Assembly: GCA_016703225.1 (NCBI GenBank) | Contig: JADJCM010000002.1 | Coordinates: 496,001-560,000, forward strand | DNA: 64,000 bases | Reading direction: 5' to 3' | Origin: Lysobacterales bacterium | GTDB lineage: Bacteria > Pseudomonadota > Gammaproteobacteria > Xanthomonadales > Ahniellaceae | Part shown: piece by piece, positions 1-7,121 of the stretch | How positions within the stretch are numbered: the stretch's first letter is position 1 | Layout: each line of letters starts with the position of its first letter | Made by a program: the position numbers and the translations under genes | The notes under the pieces: generated by a model | Told to the model about the DNA's origin: nothing | Seen by the model: the letters and a program-made list of their open reading frames with translations, nothing else | The model's database searches: none

Positions 1-40
1 CGACAGCAAGTGGCTGCGGTGCGGCGAGTCTCAGACTCAT
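1..40 (-). CDS. GNAT-family toxin (TacT-like), N-terminus only, cut by window edge
   Basis: Only the first 13 codons are present; they read MSLRLAAPQPLAV, which resembles the N-terminus of TacT-type GNAT toxins that acetylate the amino group of charged tRNAs. The ATG overlaps the stop of the upstream DUF1778 antitoxin in an ATGA arrangement, the usual translationally coupled order antitoxin then acetyltransferase toxin. The assignment rests mainly on position and this short N-terminus, so it is an inference. Confidence 0.55.
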   Translation of the reverse strand, partial: MSLRLAAPQPLAV

Positions 41-309
41 GTCGAGCCGGCATTCCACGGAGCCTTCACGGCGAAAAGCCGATCGAGGCCGGGATTGGGA
101 CGGACCGGCGCATCCAGCAACGCGGTGAATCGTTTGAACTTGTCAGTGTTGAGCTTGAAGAACACCTGATCGAGCAACACCGCCTGCGCTCGTTCGCAGG
201 CCGCTTCGAGCATGAAGTCCGAACGATTCTTGCCAAGCAGGCTGGCGGCTTGGTCAATCAGGTCGCGCTGCCCTGGTAGCGCACGCAGGTTGATGGCGGC
301 ATCACGCAT
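37..309 (-). CDS. DUF1778 / TacA-type antitoxin
   Basis: 90-residue protein typical of the DUF1778 (TacA) family: an N-terminal ribbon-helix-helix DNA-binding segment (NLRALPGQRDLIDQAASLLG, about residues 7-26) with the characteristic NRSDFMLEAACERA stretch after it, and a C-terminal toxin-wrapping tail with the family motif LDAPVRPNPGL (about 64-74). Family members neutralise a GNAT toxin and repress their own operon. The gene ends in an ATGA overlap with the toxin start at the window edge. Length matches the family norm. Confidence 0.88.
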   Translation of the reverse strand: MRDAAINLRALPGQRDLIDQAASLLGKNRSDFMLEAACERAQAVLLDQVFFKLNTDKFKRFTALLDAPVRPNPGLDRLFAVKAPWNAGST

Positions 310-393
310 GGCGATTCCTGTGTGTGCATCAGAGATGCGAATTCTGAGATTGGTGTATAGCGGTTGTCAACACGCCGGTGGCTTCCAACGCGT

Positions 394-1608
394 TCAGCGC
401 ACCGCCACCATCGACTTCGCCAGCGCGGTGATGTGCACCTCGTCGGGACCGTCGGCGAGGCTCAGCGCGCGGGCGCCGGCGTAGGCTTTCGACAGGAACG
501 AGTCTTCCGAGACGCCGAGCGCGCCGTGGATCTGGATGGCGCGGTCGAGCACGCGCTGGGCCATGCGCGGGGCGACGATCTTGATCATGCCGATCTCTTC
601 CTTTGCACCACGCGCGCCGCCCTGGTCGAGCTTCTGCGCGGCGGCGAGCGTGAGCAGGCGCGCCTGCTCGATGTCGCAGCGGCTGAGCGCGATCGCCTCG
701 CGCACCATGCCCTGGTCGGCAAGCGGGCGATGGAAGGCGATGCGCGTGCGCGCGCGCAGCACCATCGCATCGAGCGCGCGCTGCGCCAGGCCGATCAGGC
801 GCATGCAGTGGTGGATGCGACCCGGGCCGAGTCGGCCCTGCGCGATCTCGAAGCCGCAGCCTTCGCCGGCGATCAGGTGATCGAGCGGCACGCGCACACC
901 GTCGAAGCGCACTTCGGCGTGGCCGCCAGGCGCGTCGTCGAAGCCGAACAGGTGCAACGGCCGCACCACGGTCACGCCCGGCGTGGTCTTCGGCACGATG
1001 ATCTGGCTGTGGCGGCGATGCGGTTCGGCGTCCGGGTTGGTCACGCCCATCACGATGAAGAAGTCGAGGCGCGGGTCCATGGCGCCGCTGGCCCACCACT
1101 TGCGACCGCTGACGACGTAGTGCTCGCCGTCGCGCTCGATGCGCGTCGCGATGTTGGTGGCGTCGCTGGAGGCCACGTCGGGCTCGGTCATCGCAAACGC
1201 CGAGCGCGTGCGCCCGGCCAGCAGCGGCTGCAGCCAGCGTTGCTGCTGCGCCGGCGAGCCATAGTGGTGCAGCACTTCCATGTTGCCGGTGTCGGGGGCA
1301 TTGCAGTTGATCGTCTCGGGCGCGATCAGGGAGCGACCGCTGAGTTCGGCCAGCGGTGCGTAGTCGAGCACCGACAACCCGGCGCCGTGCACCGGGTCGG
1401 GCAGGAACAGGTTCCACAGCCCGCGCTGCCGCGCCTCGATCTTCAGCGCTTCCATCAGCGGCGGAATCGTCCAGCGCTGCCCGGGTTGCTCCAGATGCGC
1501 GTCGTAGGCGGCTTCGCCCGGTAACACACGCTCGGCGACAAAGCGCTCGAGTTCGGCGTGCAGCGCGTGCGCGCGATCGGAGAACGGAAACAGCGATGAC
1601 AGCGCCAT
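394..1608 (-). CDS. acyl-CoA dehydrogenase family protein
   Basis: 404-residue FAD-dependent acyl-CoA dehydrogenase. The N-terminal helical domain is followed by the flavin/substrate motif TEPDVASSDAT (about 141-151) and a C-terminal helical domain with IQIHGALGVSED, the family signature near the flavin. Sequence style is closest to the ACAD10/11-like branch, which acts on long-chain or 4-hydroxy acyl-CoAs; substrate is not readable here. The ATG at 1608 was chosen because the family N-terminus begins there; the longer reading frame adds unrelated residues. It is the last gene of the yggS-proC-yggT-phosphatase run and lies 8 nt after the histidine phosphatase gene, so probably co-transcribed. 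Confidence 0.9.
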   Translation of the reverse strand: MALSSLFPFSDRAHALHAELERFVAERVLPGEAAYDAHLEQPGQRWTIPPLMEALKIEARQRGLWNLFLPDPVHGAGLSVLDYAPLAELSGRSLIAPETINCNAPDTGNMEVLHHYGSPAQQQRWLQPLLAGRTRSAFAMTEPDVASSDATNIATRIERDGEHYVVSGRKWWASGAMDPRLDFFIVMGVTNPDAEPHRRHSQIIVPKTTPGVTVVRPLHLFGFDDAPGGHAEVRFDGVRVPLDHLIAGEGCGFEIAQGRLGPGRIHHCMRLIGLAQRALDAMVLRARTRIAFHRPLADQGMVREAIALSRCDIEQARLLTLAAAQKLDQGGARGAKEEIGMIKIVAPRMAQRVLDRAIQIHGALGVSEDSFLSKAYAGARALSLADGPDEVHITALAKSMVAVR

Positions 1609-1616
1609 GCGATTCC

Positions 1617-2327
1617 TCAGAAGTGGGTCCAGAGCCGGCGCTCGCCGGGTGCCGCCAGGTGCGGCAGCTGGTTGAAGCCGAGCAGGCGTACGCCGCCTTC
1701 GTAGATCACGAATTCGCTGATCGCGGAATTGCGGATGGCGATGTTCAGGTCGACCGAACGCAGGTCCGGCACTTCCAGCGCGCGTTGCGCCAGTTGCGCG
1801 ATGACGCCGCCCGAGGTCACCAGCAGCACGCGCTCGCGTCCGTGGTGGCGTTCGGTCAGGCACGCCATCGCCGCGGCGACGCGCGCGCGGAACGCGAACC
1901 AGCCTTCGTCGAGGTGCTCATCGAGCGCGCCGCTGGCCCAGTGCCGCAGCGCCGCCATCAGGTAACGCGCCACCGCCATGCGGTCGCGCGGGCCGGGCAT
2001 GGCGTCACGATTCGCCGGGCGATGCTCGGGATGCTCGGCGAGAAAAGCGGCAAACACCGCGCCGTGGTCGAACTCGTTGAAGCCGGCATCAATCTCGACT
2101 TCGGGCAGACTGCGCCCGCTCGCCGCGAACGCTTGCTCGATCGCGCTTACGGTCTGCTGGTGGCGGCGCATGGCACCGACGACGATGGCGTCGAAGCCAA
2201 GGTCGTGGTCGGCCGCGAGCCAGCGCCCGAGTCGCTGCGCCTGGTCTTCGCCGAGCGCTGACAACTGGTCGTAGTCGTCGGCGTCGAATGAGGCCTGGGC
2301 GTGGCGGATGGCGAGAATCTCGGTCAT
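1617..2327 (-). CDS. histidine phosphatase family protein
   Basis: 236-residue member of the phosphoglycerate-mutase-like histidine phosphatases. The phosphoacceptor motif is RHAQ (about residues 7-10, the variant of RHG common in this subgroup), with later conserved Arg and a C-terminal VTSGG segment carrying the second catalytic region. Substrate unknown. I chose the ATG at 2327, one base after the yggT stop and preceded by GGCGGA, over an upstream ATG at 2342 with no ribosome-binding site. The same phosphatase/acyl-CoA dehydrogenase pairing occurs in other proteobacteria. Confidence 0.85.
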   Translation of the reverse strand: MTEILAIRHAQASFDADDYDQLSALGEDQAQRLGRWLAADHDLGFDAIVVGAMRRHQQTVSAIEQAFAASGRSLPEVEIDAGFNEFDHGAVFAAFLAEHPEHRPANRDAMPGPRDRMAVARYLMAALRHWASGALDEHLDEGWFAFRARVAAAMACLTERHHGRERVLLVTSGGVIAQLAQRALEVPDLRSVDLNIAIRNSAISEFVIYEGGVRLLGFNQLPHLAAPGERRLWTHF

Positions 2328-2328
2328 G

Positions 2329-2910
2329 TCAGTTTCCGCCAACGGTCAGCGCAATGCCGAACTCGATCAACGGCGCGGCGATCAGCATCCGCACCAGCTG
2401 CAGTACCAGCAGCGCAAACAGCGGTGACAGGTCGAGGCCGCCGAGCGGCGGGATCAGTCGCTGGAACGGCTTCAGGATCGGGTCGCTGATGCGATTGAGG
2501 ATCTGCACGAAGGGACTGCGCGGATCGGGCGAGACGAAGCTGAGGATCGCGCGCAGCACCACCGTCCACAGCAGTGCATTGGCCGCGAACTCGATCAGCA
2601 GCGCCAGCGCGATCACCCCGAGCGCAAGCACCGGCAGCGCGCGCCCGGCCAACCAGTAGAGCAGCCAGGTTTCGGTGAGCATCAGCAGGAAGGTGACCAG
2701 CAGCGCTGCCAGGTTCCAGCCGCGGATCACCGGCAATGCCTGCTGGACTGGCATCAGCACCGGGTTGGTCGCGCGGTAGACGAACTGCGACAGCGGATTG
2801 CGGAAATCGACGCGAAGTCCCTGCATCAGGAAGCGGAAAAAGAACAGCCCGATGGCGAGCCCGAACAGGACCTGCACGATCAGCGCGCCGGCATTGGCGA
2901 GGTGGCCCAT
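2329..2910 (-). CDS. YggT family integral membrane protein
   Basis: 193 residues with two copies of the YggT module: each has a hydrophobic helix pair and the loop signature F/YxxTxPxLxPxxxxxP, visible as YRATNPVLMPVQ (about 43-54) and NRISDPILKPFQRLIPP (about 138-154). Four or more membrane segments are evident. YggT proteins are inner-membrane proteins of poorly defined role, linked to osmotic tolerance and cell division in some bacteria. Start at 2910 lies one base from the proC stop; the longer frame upstream is proC shadow. Part of the yggS-proC-yggT operon. Confidence 0.88.
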   Translation of the reverse strand: MGHLANAGALIVQVLFGLAIGLFFFRFLMQGLRVDFRNPLSQFVYRATNPVLMPVQQALPVIRGWNLAALLVTFLLMLTETWLLYWLAGRALPVLALGVIALALLIEFAANALLWTVVLRAILSFVSPDPRSPFVQILNRISDPILKPFQRLIPPLGGLDLSPLFALLVLQLVRMLIAAPLIEFGIALTVGGN

Positions 2911-2911
2911 C

Positions 2912-3730
2912 TCAGCCTCCGAACTGGCCGGAGAGTTCGCGGCCGCGTTCGGTCGCACGCGTGATCGCGGCATCCACCAGCGCACGGAAGCCGCCGGACT
3001 CGAATCGCTCGAGCGCCGCCTGGGTGGTTCCGCCGGGCGAGGTGACGCGTTCGCGCAGCGTGGCCGGGTCGTCACTGCCCTCGTGGACCATGCGCGCCGC
3101 ACCGAGCGCGGTGTTCGACACCAGGATGCGTGCGGCATCGGCGCTCAGGCCCTGGCGCATGGCCGCGGCGACCATCGCCTCCATCAGCAGGAAGAAATAG
3201 GCCGGGCCGCTGCCGGAGACTGCGGTGACGGTGTCCATCAGGTCTTCATCGTCGATCCAGACGGTGGCGCCGGTGGCAGCCAGAATGCCCTCGGCGCGCG
3301 AACGCGATTCGTTGTCGACGTTGCCATCGGCGTGCAACGCGGTCACGCCCGCCCCGATCAGCGCGGGCGTGTTGGGCATGCAGCGCACCAGGCGCGCCGA
3401 CGCCCCCAACCAGTTGCGGAAATTCGAGAGGCGGATGCCGGCTGCGATCGAGATCAACAGCGGCTTGCGACTCGCGACCAGATCGGCGATGCCGGTGCAG
3501 ACCGCAGCCATCACCTGCGGTTTCACCGCCAGCACGACGACGTCGGCGGCGGCCAGCGCATCGCGGTTCTCGGCATGCACCTGCACGCCGAACTCGGCAG
3601 CGAGACCGTAGCGGGCGTTTTCCACCGGTTCGGCGACGTGGATGCGGCGCGGGTCGGTGCCGCGGGCGAGCAGCCCGCCGATGAGCGCGCGCGCCATGTT
3701 GCCGCCGCCGATGAATGCGATGTGGTTCAT
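2912..3730 (-). CDS. proC: pyrroline-5-carboxylate reductase
   Basis: 272-residue enzyme that reduces 1-pyrroline-5-carboxylate to L-proline with NAD(P)H. The N-terminal Rossmann fold shows IGGGNMARALIGGL (about 5-18); the middle carries MPNTPALIGAG; the C-terminal dimerisation/active-site domain carries VSGSGPAYFF and TSPGGTTQAAL, all family hallmarks. Length is the family norm. Its ATG overlaps the yggS stop as TGATG, indicating translational coupling. Confidence 0.96.
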   Translation of the reverse strand: MNHIAFIGGGNMARALIGGLLARGTDPRRIHVAEPVENARYGLAAEFGVQVHAENRDALAAADVVVLAVKPQVMAAVCTGIADLVASRKPLLISIAAGIRLSNFRNWLGASARLVRCMPNTPALIGAGVTALHADGNVDNESRSRAEGILAATGATVWIDDEDLMDTVTAVSGSGPAYFFLLMEAMVAAAMRQGLSADAARILVSNTALGAARMVHEGSDDPATLRERVTSPGGTTQAALERFESGGFRALVDAAITRATERGRELSGQFGG

Positions 3731-4404
3731 CAAGAAACCTGCCTCGGACCAAAGAGTGCCGATCCTATCCGAACCAGGTTGGCGCCTTCGGCGATGGCGT
3801 CGACGAAATCATCGGACATGCCCATCGACAAGGTGTCCACCTGCGCATGGCGGGTGCGGGTTCGATCGAACAATTCGCGCATGCGCCCAAACGCATCGCG
3901 TCGTCGCGCCCGGTCCGAGGTCGGCTGCGGGATCGCCATCAGGCCGCGCAGGCGCAGTTGGGGGAGTGCGGCGATGGCATCGGCCAGTGCGTCGATCTCC
4001 CCCGGGGCGCAACCCGACTTGCTGGCTTCGTCGTCGATGTTCACTTGCACCAGCAGGTTCAGCGCCAGTCGCCCGGTCGGGCGGAACCTCGCCAGCAGCG
4101 GGATCAGTTTTTCACGGTCGATGGTCTGCACCCAGTCGAAGCGGGTTGCGGCTTCCCGGCATTTGTTCGATTGCAGCGGTCCGATCAGGTGCCACTCCAG
4201 ATCGAGGTCGCCCAGTTCCCGTTGCTTGGCCAGCGCCTCCTGCACATAGTTCTCGCCGAAGACGCGCTGGCCGAGCGCAGCGAGTGCACGCACCGCGGCT
4301 GCGGGCTGGGTCTTGCTGACCGCCAGCAGTTGCAGGGGACGGCCGTCGGCAGCGGAGGCCAGCGCCGTGCGGATGCGGGAAAATCGTTCGTCGAGGGTGG
4401 TCAT
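3730..4404 (-). CDS. yggS: YggS family pyridoxal phosphate-binding protein (PLP homeostasis protein)
   Basis: 224-residue cytosolic PLPBP family member, a non-catalytic alanine-racemase-fold protein that buffers pyridoxal phosphate and affects amino-acid and vitamin B6 balance. The PLP lysine is in LLAVSKTQP (Lys31); conserved FGENYVQE, WHLIGPLQSNK and SMGMSDDF segments follow in order. First gene of the operon; divergent from pilT across a short spacer that holds an 18-bp palindrome. Confidence 0.94.
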   Translation of the reverse strand: MTTLDERFSRIRTALASAADGRPLQLLAVSKTQPAAAVRALAALGQRVFGENYVQEALAKQRELGDLDLEWHLIGPLQSNKCREAATRFDWVQTIDREKLIPLLARFRPTGRLALNLLVQVNIDDEASKSGCAPGEIDALADAIAALPQLRLRGLMAIPQPTSDRARRRDAFGRMRELFDRTRTRHAQVDTLSMGMSDDFVDAIAEGANLVRIGSALFGPRQVS

Positions 4405-4422
4405 GATTCGGGAGCGCTCGCG

Positions 4423-4451
4423 TTTTGCGGGCCCGCAAAAAGGGCTATAGT
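4423..4451 (+). promoter_or_regulatory. perfect 18-bp palindrome and putative -10 box between yggS and pilT
   Basis: Bases 4423-4440 form a perfect palindrome (TTTTGCGGG then CCCGCAAAA). A TATAGT hexamer at 4446-4451 follows with TTGCGG (4425-4430) 15 bases before it, so the palindrome would cover the -35 of a pilT promoter. It could be an operator or a cruciform/terminator; there is no T run after it in the pilT direction. Confidence 0.45.
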
Positions 4452-4485
4452 CGAGCCGAGTTTACGACCCGCCCCGGAGTGCTGC

Positions 4486-5523
4486 ATGGATATCGCTGAG
4501 CTGCTTGCGTTTTCGGTCAAGAACAAGGCCTCCGACCTGCACCTCTCGGCCGGCCTGCCGCCGATGATCCGCGTCGATGGCGATGTGCGCCGCGTCAACA
4601 TCCCGTCGCTCGACCACAAGGCGGTGCACTCGCTGGTCTACGACATCATGTCGGACAAGCAGCGCCGCGACTACGAAGAGTTCCTGGAGACCGACTTCTC
4701 GTTCGAGATTCCCGGGCTCGCCCGCTTCCGCGTCAACGCCTTCAACCAGAACCGCGGCGCCGGTGCGGTGTTCCGTACCATTCCGAGCCAGATCCTGACC
4801 TTGGAGGACTTGAGCGCGCCCAAGATCTTCAAGGAACTGATCGATGTGCCGCAGGGCTTGGTGCTGGTCACCGGCCCGACCGGTTCCGGCAAATCGACCA
4901 CGCTCGCCGGCATGGTCGACCACATCAACAAGAACGAATACGGCCACATCCTCACCATCGAGGACCCGATCGAGTTCGTGCACCAGTCGCAGAAGTGCCT
5001 GATCAACCAGCGCGAAGTACACCGCGACACGCACGGATTCAATGAAGCCCTGCGTTCGGCACTGCGTGAGGATCCGGACTACATCCTGGTCGGCGAAATG
5101 CGCGACATGGAAACCATCCGCCTGGCGCTCACCGCCGCGGAAACCGGGCATCTGGTGTTCGGCACCCTGCATACATCGTCGGCCGCCAAGACCGTGGACC
5201 GCATCATCGACGTGTTCCCGGCTGGCGAAAAGCCGATGGTGCGTTCGATGCTTTCTGAATCGCTGCGTGCGGTGATCTCGCAATCGCTGCTGAAGAAGGT
5301 CGGCGGTGGCCGCGTCGCGGCGCACGAGATCATGGTCGGCATTCCCGCCATCCGCAACCTGATCCGCGAGGACAAGGTCGCGCAGATGTACTCGTCGATC
5401 CAGACCGGTGCCGCGGTCGGCATGCAGACGCTCGACCAGTGCCTGCAGGACCTGGTCAAACGCGGCCTGATCACGCGTACCCAGGCATCGAGTTACGCCA
5501 AGGACAAGAAGCTGTTCGAGTGA
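4486..5523 (+). CDS. pilT: type IV pilus retraction ATPase PilT
   Basis: 345-residue hexameric ATPase that powers pilus retraction for twitching and DNA uptake. Order of motifs: Walker A GPTGSGKST (130-138), Asp box ILTIEDPIEF (155-164), Walker B ILVGEMRD (200-207), His box GHLVFGTLHT (221-230) and the PilT-specific AIRNLIRE retraction motif near the C-terminus. Length is the family norm. ATG at 4486 was chosen over the much longer open frame because the protein family starts at MDIAELL and the upstream frame is antisense to yggS. pilU follows 46 nt downstream. Confidence 0.97.
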   Translation: MDIAELLAFSVKNKASDLHLSAGLPPMIRVDGDVRRVNIPSLDHKAVHSLVYDIMSDKQRRDYEEFLETDFSFEIPGLARFRVNAFNQNRGAGAVFRTIPSQILTLEDLSAPKIFKELIDVPQGLVLVTGPTGSGKSTTLAGMVDHINKNEYGHILTIEDPIEFVHQSQKCLINQREVHRDTHGFNEALRSALREDPDYILVGEMRDMETIRLALTAAETGHLVFGTLHTSSAAKTVDRIIDVFPAGEKPMVRSMLSESLRAVISQSLLKKVGGGRVAAHEIMVGIPAIRNLIREDKVAQMYSSIQTGAAVGMQTLDQCLQDLVKRGLITRTQASSYAKDKKLFE

Positions 5524-5569
5524 TCGTCGTACATCTGCGTTGATCACTGGCCCGGCCCGGAGAGCAAAC

Positions 5570-6697
5570 ATGAGTAGCGTGGACTTCACCTCCTTTCTCA
5601 AACTGATGGTCCACAAAAAGGGCTCGGACCTGTTCATCACCGCCGGCATTCCGCCGTCGATGAAGGTGAACGGACGCATCGCGCCGATCACCCAGGCACC
5701 GCTGACGCCGCAGGTCAGTCGCGACATGGTGCTGAACGTGATGACGCCGTCGCAGCGCGAGGAATTCGAAAAAACGCACGAGTGCCAGTTCGCGATTTCG
5801 CTGCAGGGCGTCGGGCGCTTCCGCGTCAGTTGCTTCTACCAGCGCAACCAGGTCGGCATGGTGTTGCGTCGTATCGAGACGCGTATCCCGGGGGTCGAGG
5901 AACTCGGACTGCCGCCGGTGGTCAAGACCCTGGCGATGACCAAGCGTGGACTGATCATGTTTGTCGGCGCCACCGGTACCGGCAAGTCGACCTCGCTGGC
6001 AGCGATGATCGGCTATCGCAACCAGAACTCGACCGGTCACATCATCACCATCGAGGACCCGATCGAATTCGTGCACAAGCACGAGGGTTGCATCATCACC
6101 CAGCGTGAGGTCGGGATCGACACCGACACCTGGGAGAACGCGCTGAAAAACACCCTGCGCCAGGCGCCGGATGTGATCTTGATCGGCGAGGTACGCACGC
6201 GCGAGACCATGGAGCACGCGATCGCCTTCGCCGAGACCGGCCATCTGTGCCTGTGCACCCTGCACGCGAACAACGCCAACCAGGCGCTGGACCGCGTGCT
6301 GCACTTCTTCCCCGAGGATCGCCGTCCGCAGTTGCTGATGGACCTTTCGCTGAACCTCAAGGGCGTGGTCGCGCAGCAGTTGGTGCCGACCCCGGACGGC
6401 AAGAGCCGGCGCGCAGCGATGGAAATCCTGCTCGGTACACCGCTGGTCCAGGACTTCATCCGCGACGGCGAGATCCACCGCATCAAGGAGGTGATGAAGG
6501 AGTCGACCAATCTCGGCATGCGTACCTTTGACCAGAGCCTGTTCGAGCTCTACCAGGCCGGCGAGATTTCCTACGAGGATGCCCTGCGTCACGCCGATTC
6601 CGCGAACGAGGTGCGTCTGCGCATCAAGCTCGCCCAGGGCGGCGACGCGCACTCGCTGTCGCAGGGACTGGACGGCGTCGAATTGATGGAGCAGTGA
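5570..6697 (+). CDS. pilU: PilT/PilU family type IV pilus ATPase (PilU)
   Basis: 375-residue PilT paralogue. It carries Walker A GATGTGKST, the Asp box IITIEDPIEFVH, Walker B ILIGEVRTRETM and GHLCLCTLHANNANQ, plus the longer C-terminal tail typical of PilU. PilU works with PilT as an accessory retraction motor under load. Start at 5570 follows a GGCCCGGAGAG ribosome-binding region. Order pilT-pilU is conserved in Pseudomonas and Lysobacterales. Confidence 0.95.
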   Translation: MSSVDFTSFLKLMVHKKGSDLFITAGIPPSMKVNGRIAPITQAPLTPQVSRDMVLNVMTPSQREEFEKTHECQFAISLQGVGRFRVSCFYQRNQVGMVLRRIETRIPGVEELGLPPVVKTLAMTKRGLIMFVGATGTGKSTSLAAMIGYRNQNSTGHIITIEDPIEFVHKHEGCIITQREVGIDTDTWENALKNTLRQAPDVILIGEVRTRETMEHAIAFAETGHLCLCTLHANNANQALDRVLHFFPEDRRPQLLMDLSLNLKGVVAQQLVPTPDGKSRRAAMEILLGTPLVQDFIRDGEIHRIKEVMKESTNLGMRTFDQSLFELYQAGEISYEDALRHADSANEVRLRIKLAQGGDAHSLSQGLDGVELMEQ

Positions 6698-6703
6698 GGG
6701 CGC

Positions 6704-6964
6704 ATGCGCTGCATCTACGTCGCCGAGAACCTGATCGACGCCCACCTGGTGCGAGATCGGCTCTGCGACGACGGCATCCCCGCGGAAATCCACGGCGAAG
6801 ACCTGACCGGCAGCTTCGGCCTGCTCCCGGGGTACGTCTCGGTGTGGGTGCCGGAAACGCAGACGACGGACGCCGACCACGTGCTCGAATCGTTCCGTCC
6901 CGACGAACCTGATCCCGCGTCGGATCCGGACATGTCGTCGCTCGACGGCGCCGCGCCGGTCTAA
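6704..6964 (+). CDS. DUF2007 family protein
   Basis: 86-residue small protein starting 6 nt after pilU. The fold family (DUF2007, putative signal-transducing or PII-like small protein) is recognised from MRCIYVAENLIDAHLVRDRL followed by a GIPAEI..GEDL segment and an acidic tail. Function unknown; position suggests co-expression with pilTU but a pilus role is only inference. Confidence 0.75.
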   Translation: MRCIYVAENLIDAHLVRDRLCDDGIPAEIHGEDLTGSFGLLPGYVSVWVPETQTTDADHVLESFRPDEPDPASDPDMSSLDGAAPV

Positions 6965-6992
6965 GTCGAATCGGGCAGCGAAGGCTCTGCTC

Positions 6993-7010
6993 TGTGGGCC
7001 CGGACCCACA
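6993..7010 (+). terminator. weak hairpin after the pilT-pilU-DUF2007 run
   Basis: TGTGGG (6993-6998) pairs with CCCACA (7005-7010) around a six-base loop, 29 nt after the DUF2007 stop. There is no U tract, so it may be only a transcript-end structure. The rest of 6965-7121 shows no gene. Confidence 0.3.
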
Positions 7011-7121
7011 AAGCATGGAGCCACAGACGTCCGGAGCCACAGAAGCCGGAACCACCGCTCACGCCGTCACCGTACGAGTTCCTCGCATCGCGCTATGCGG
7101 GTAGGACGGGGATTGACGTGC

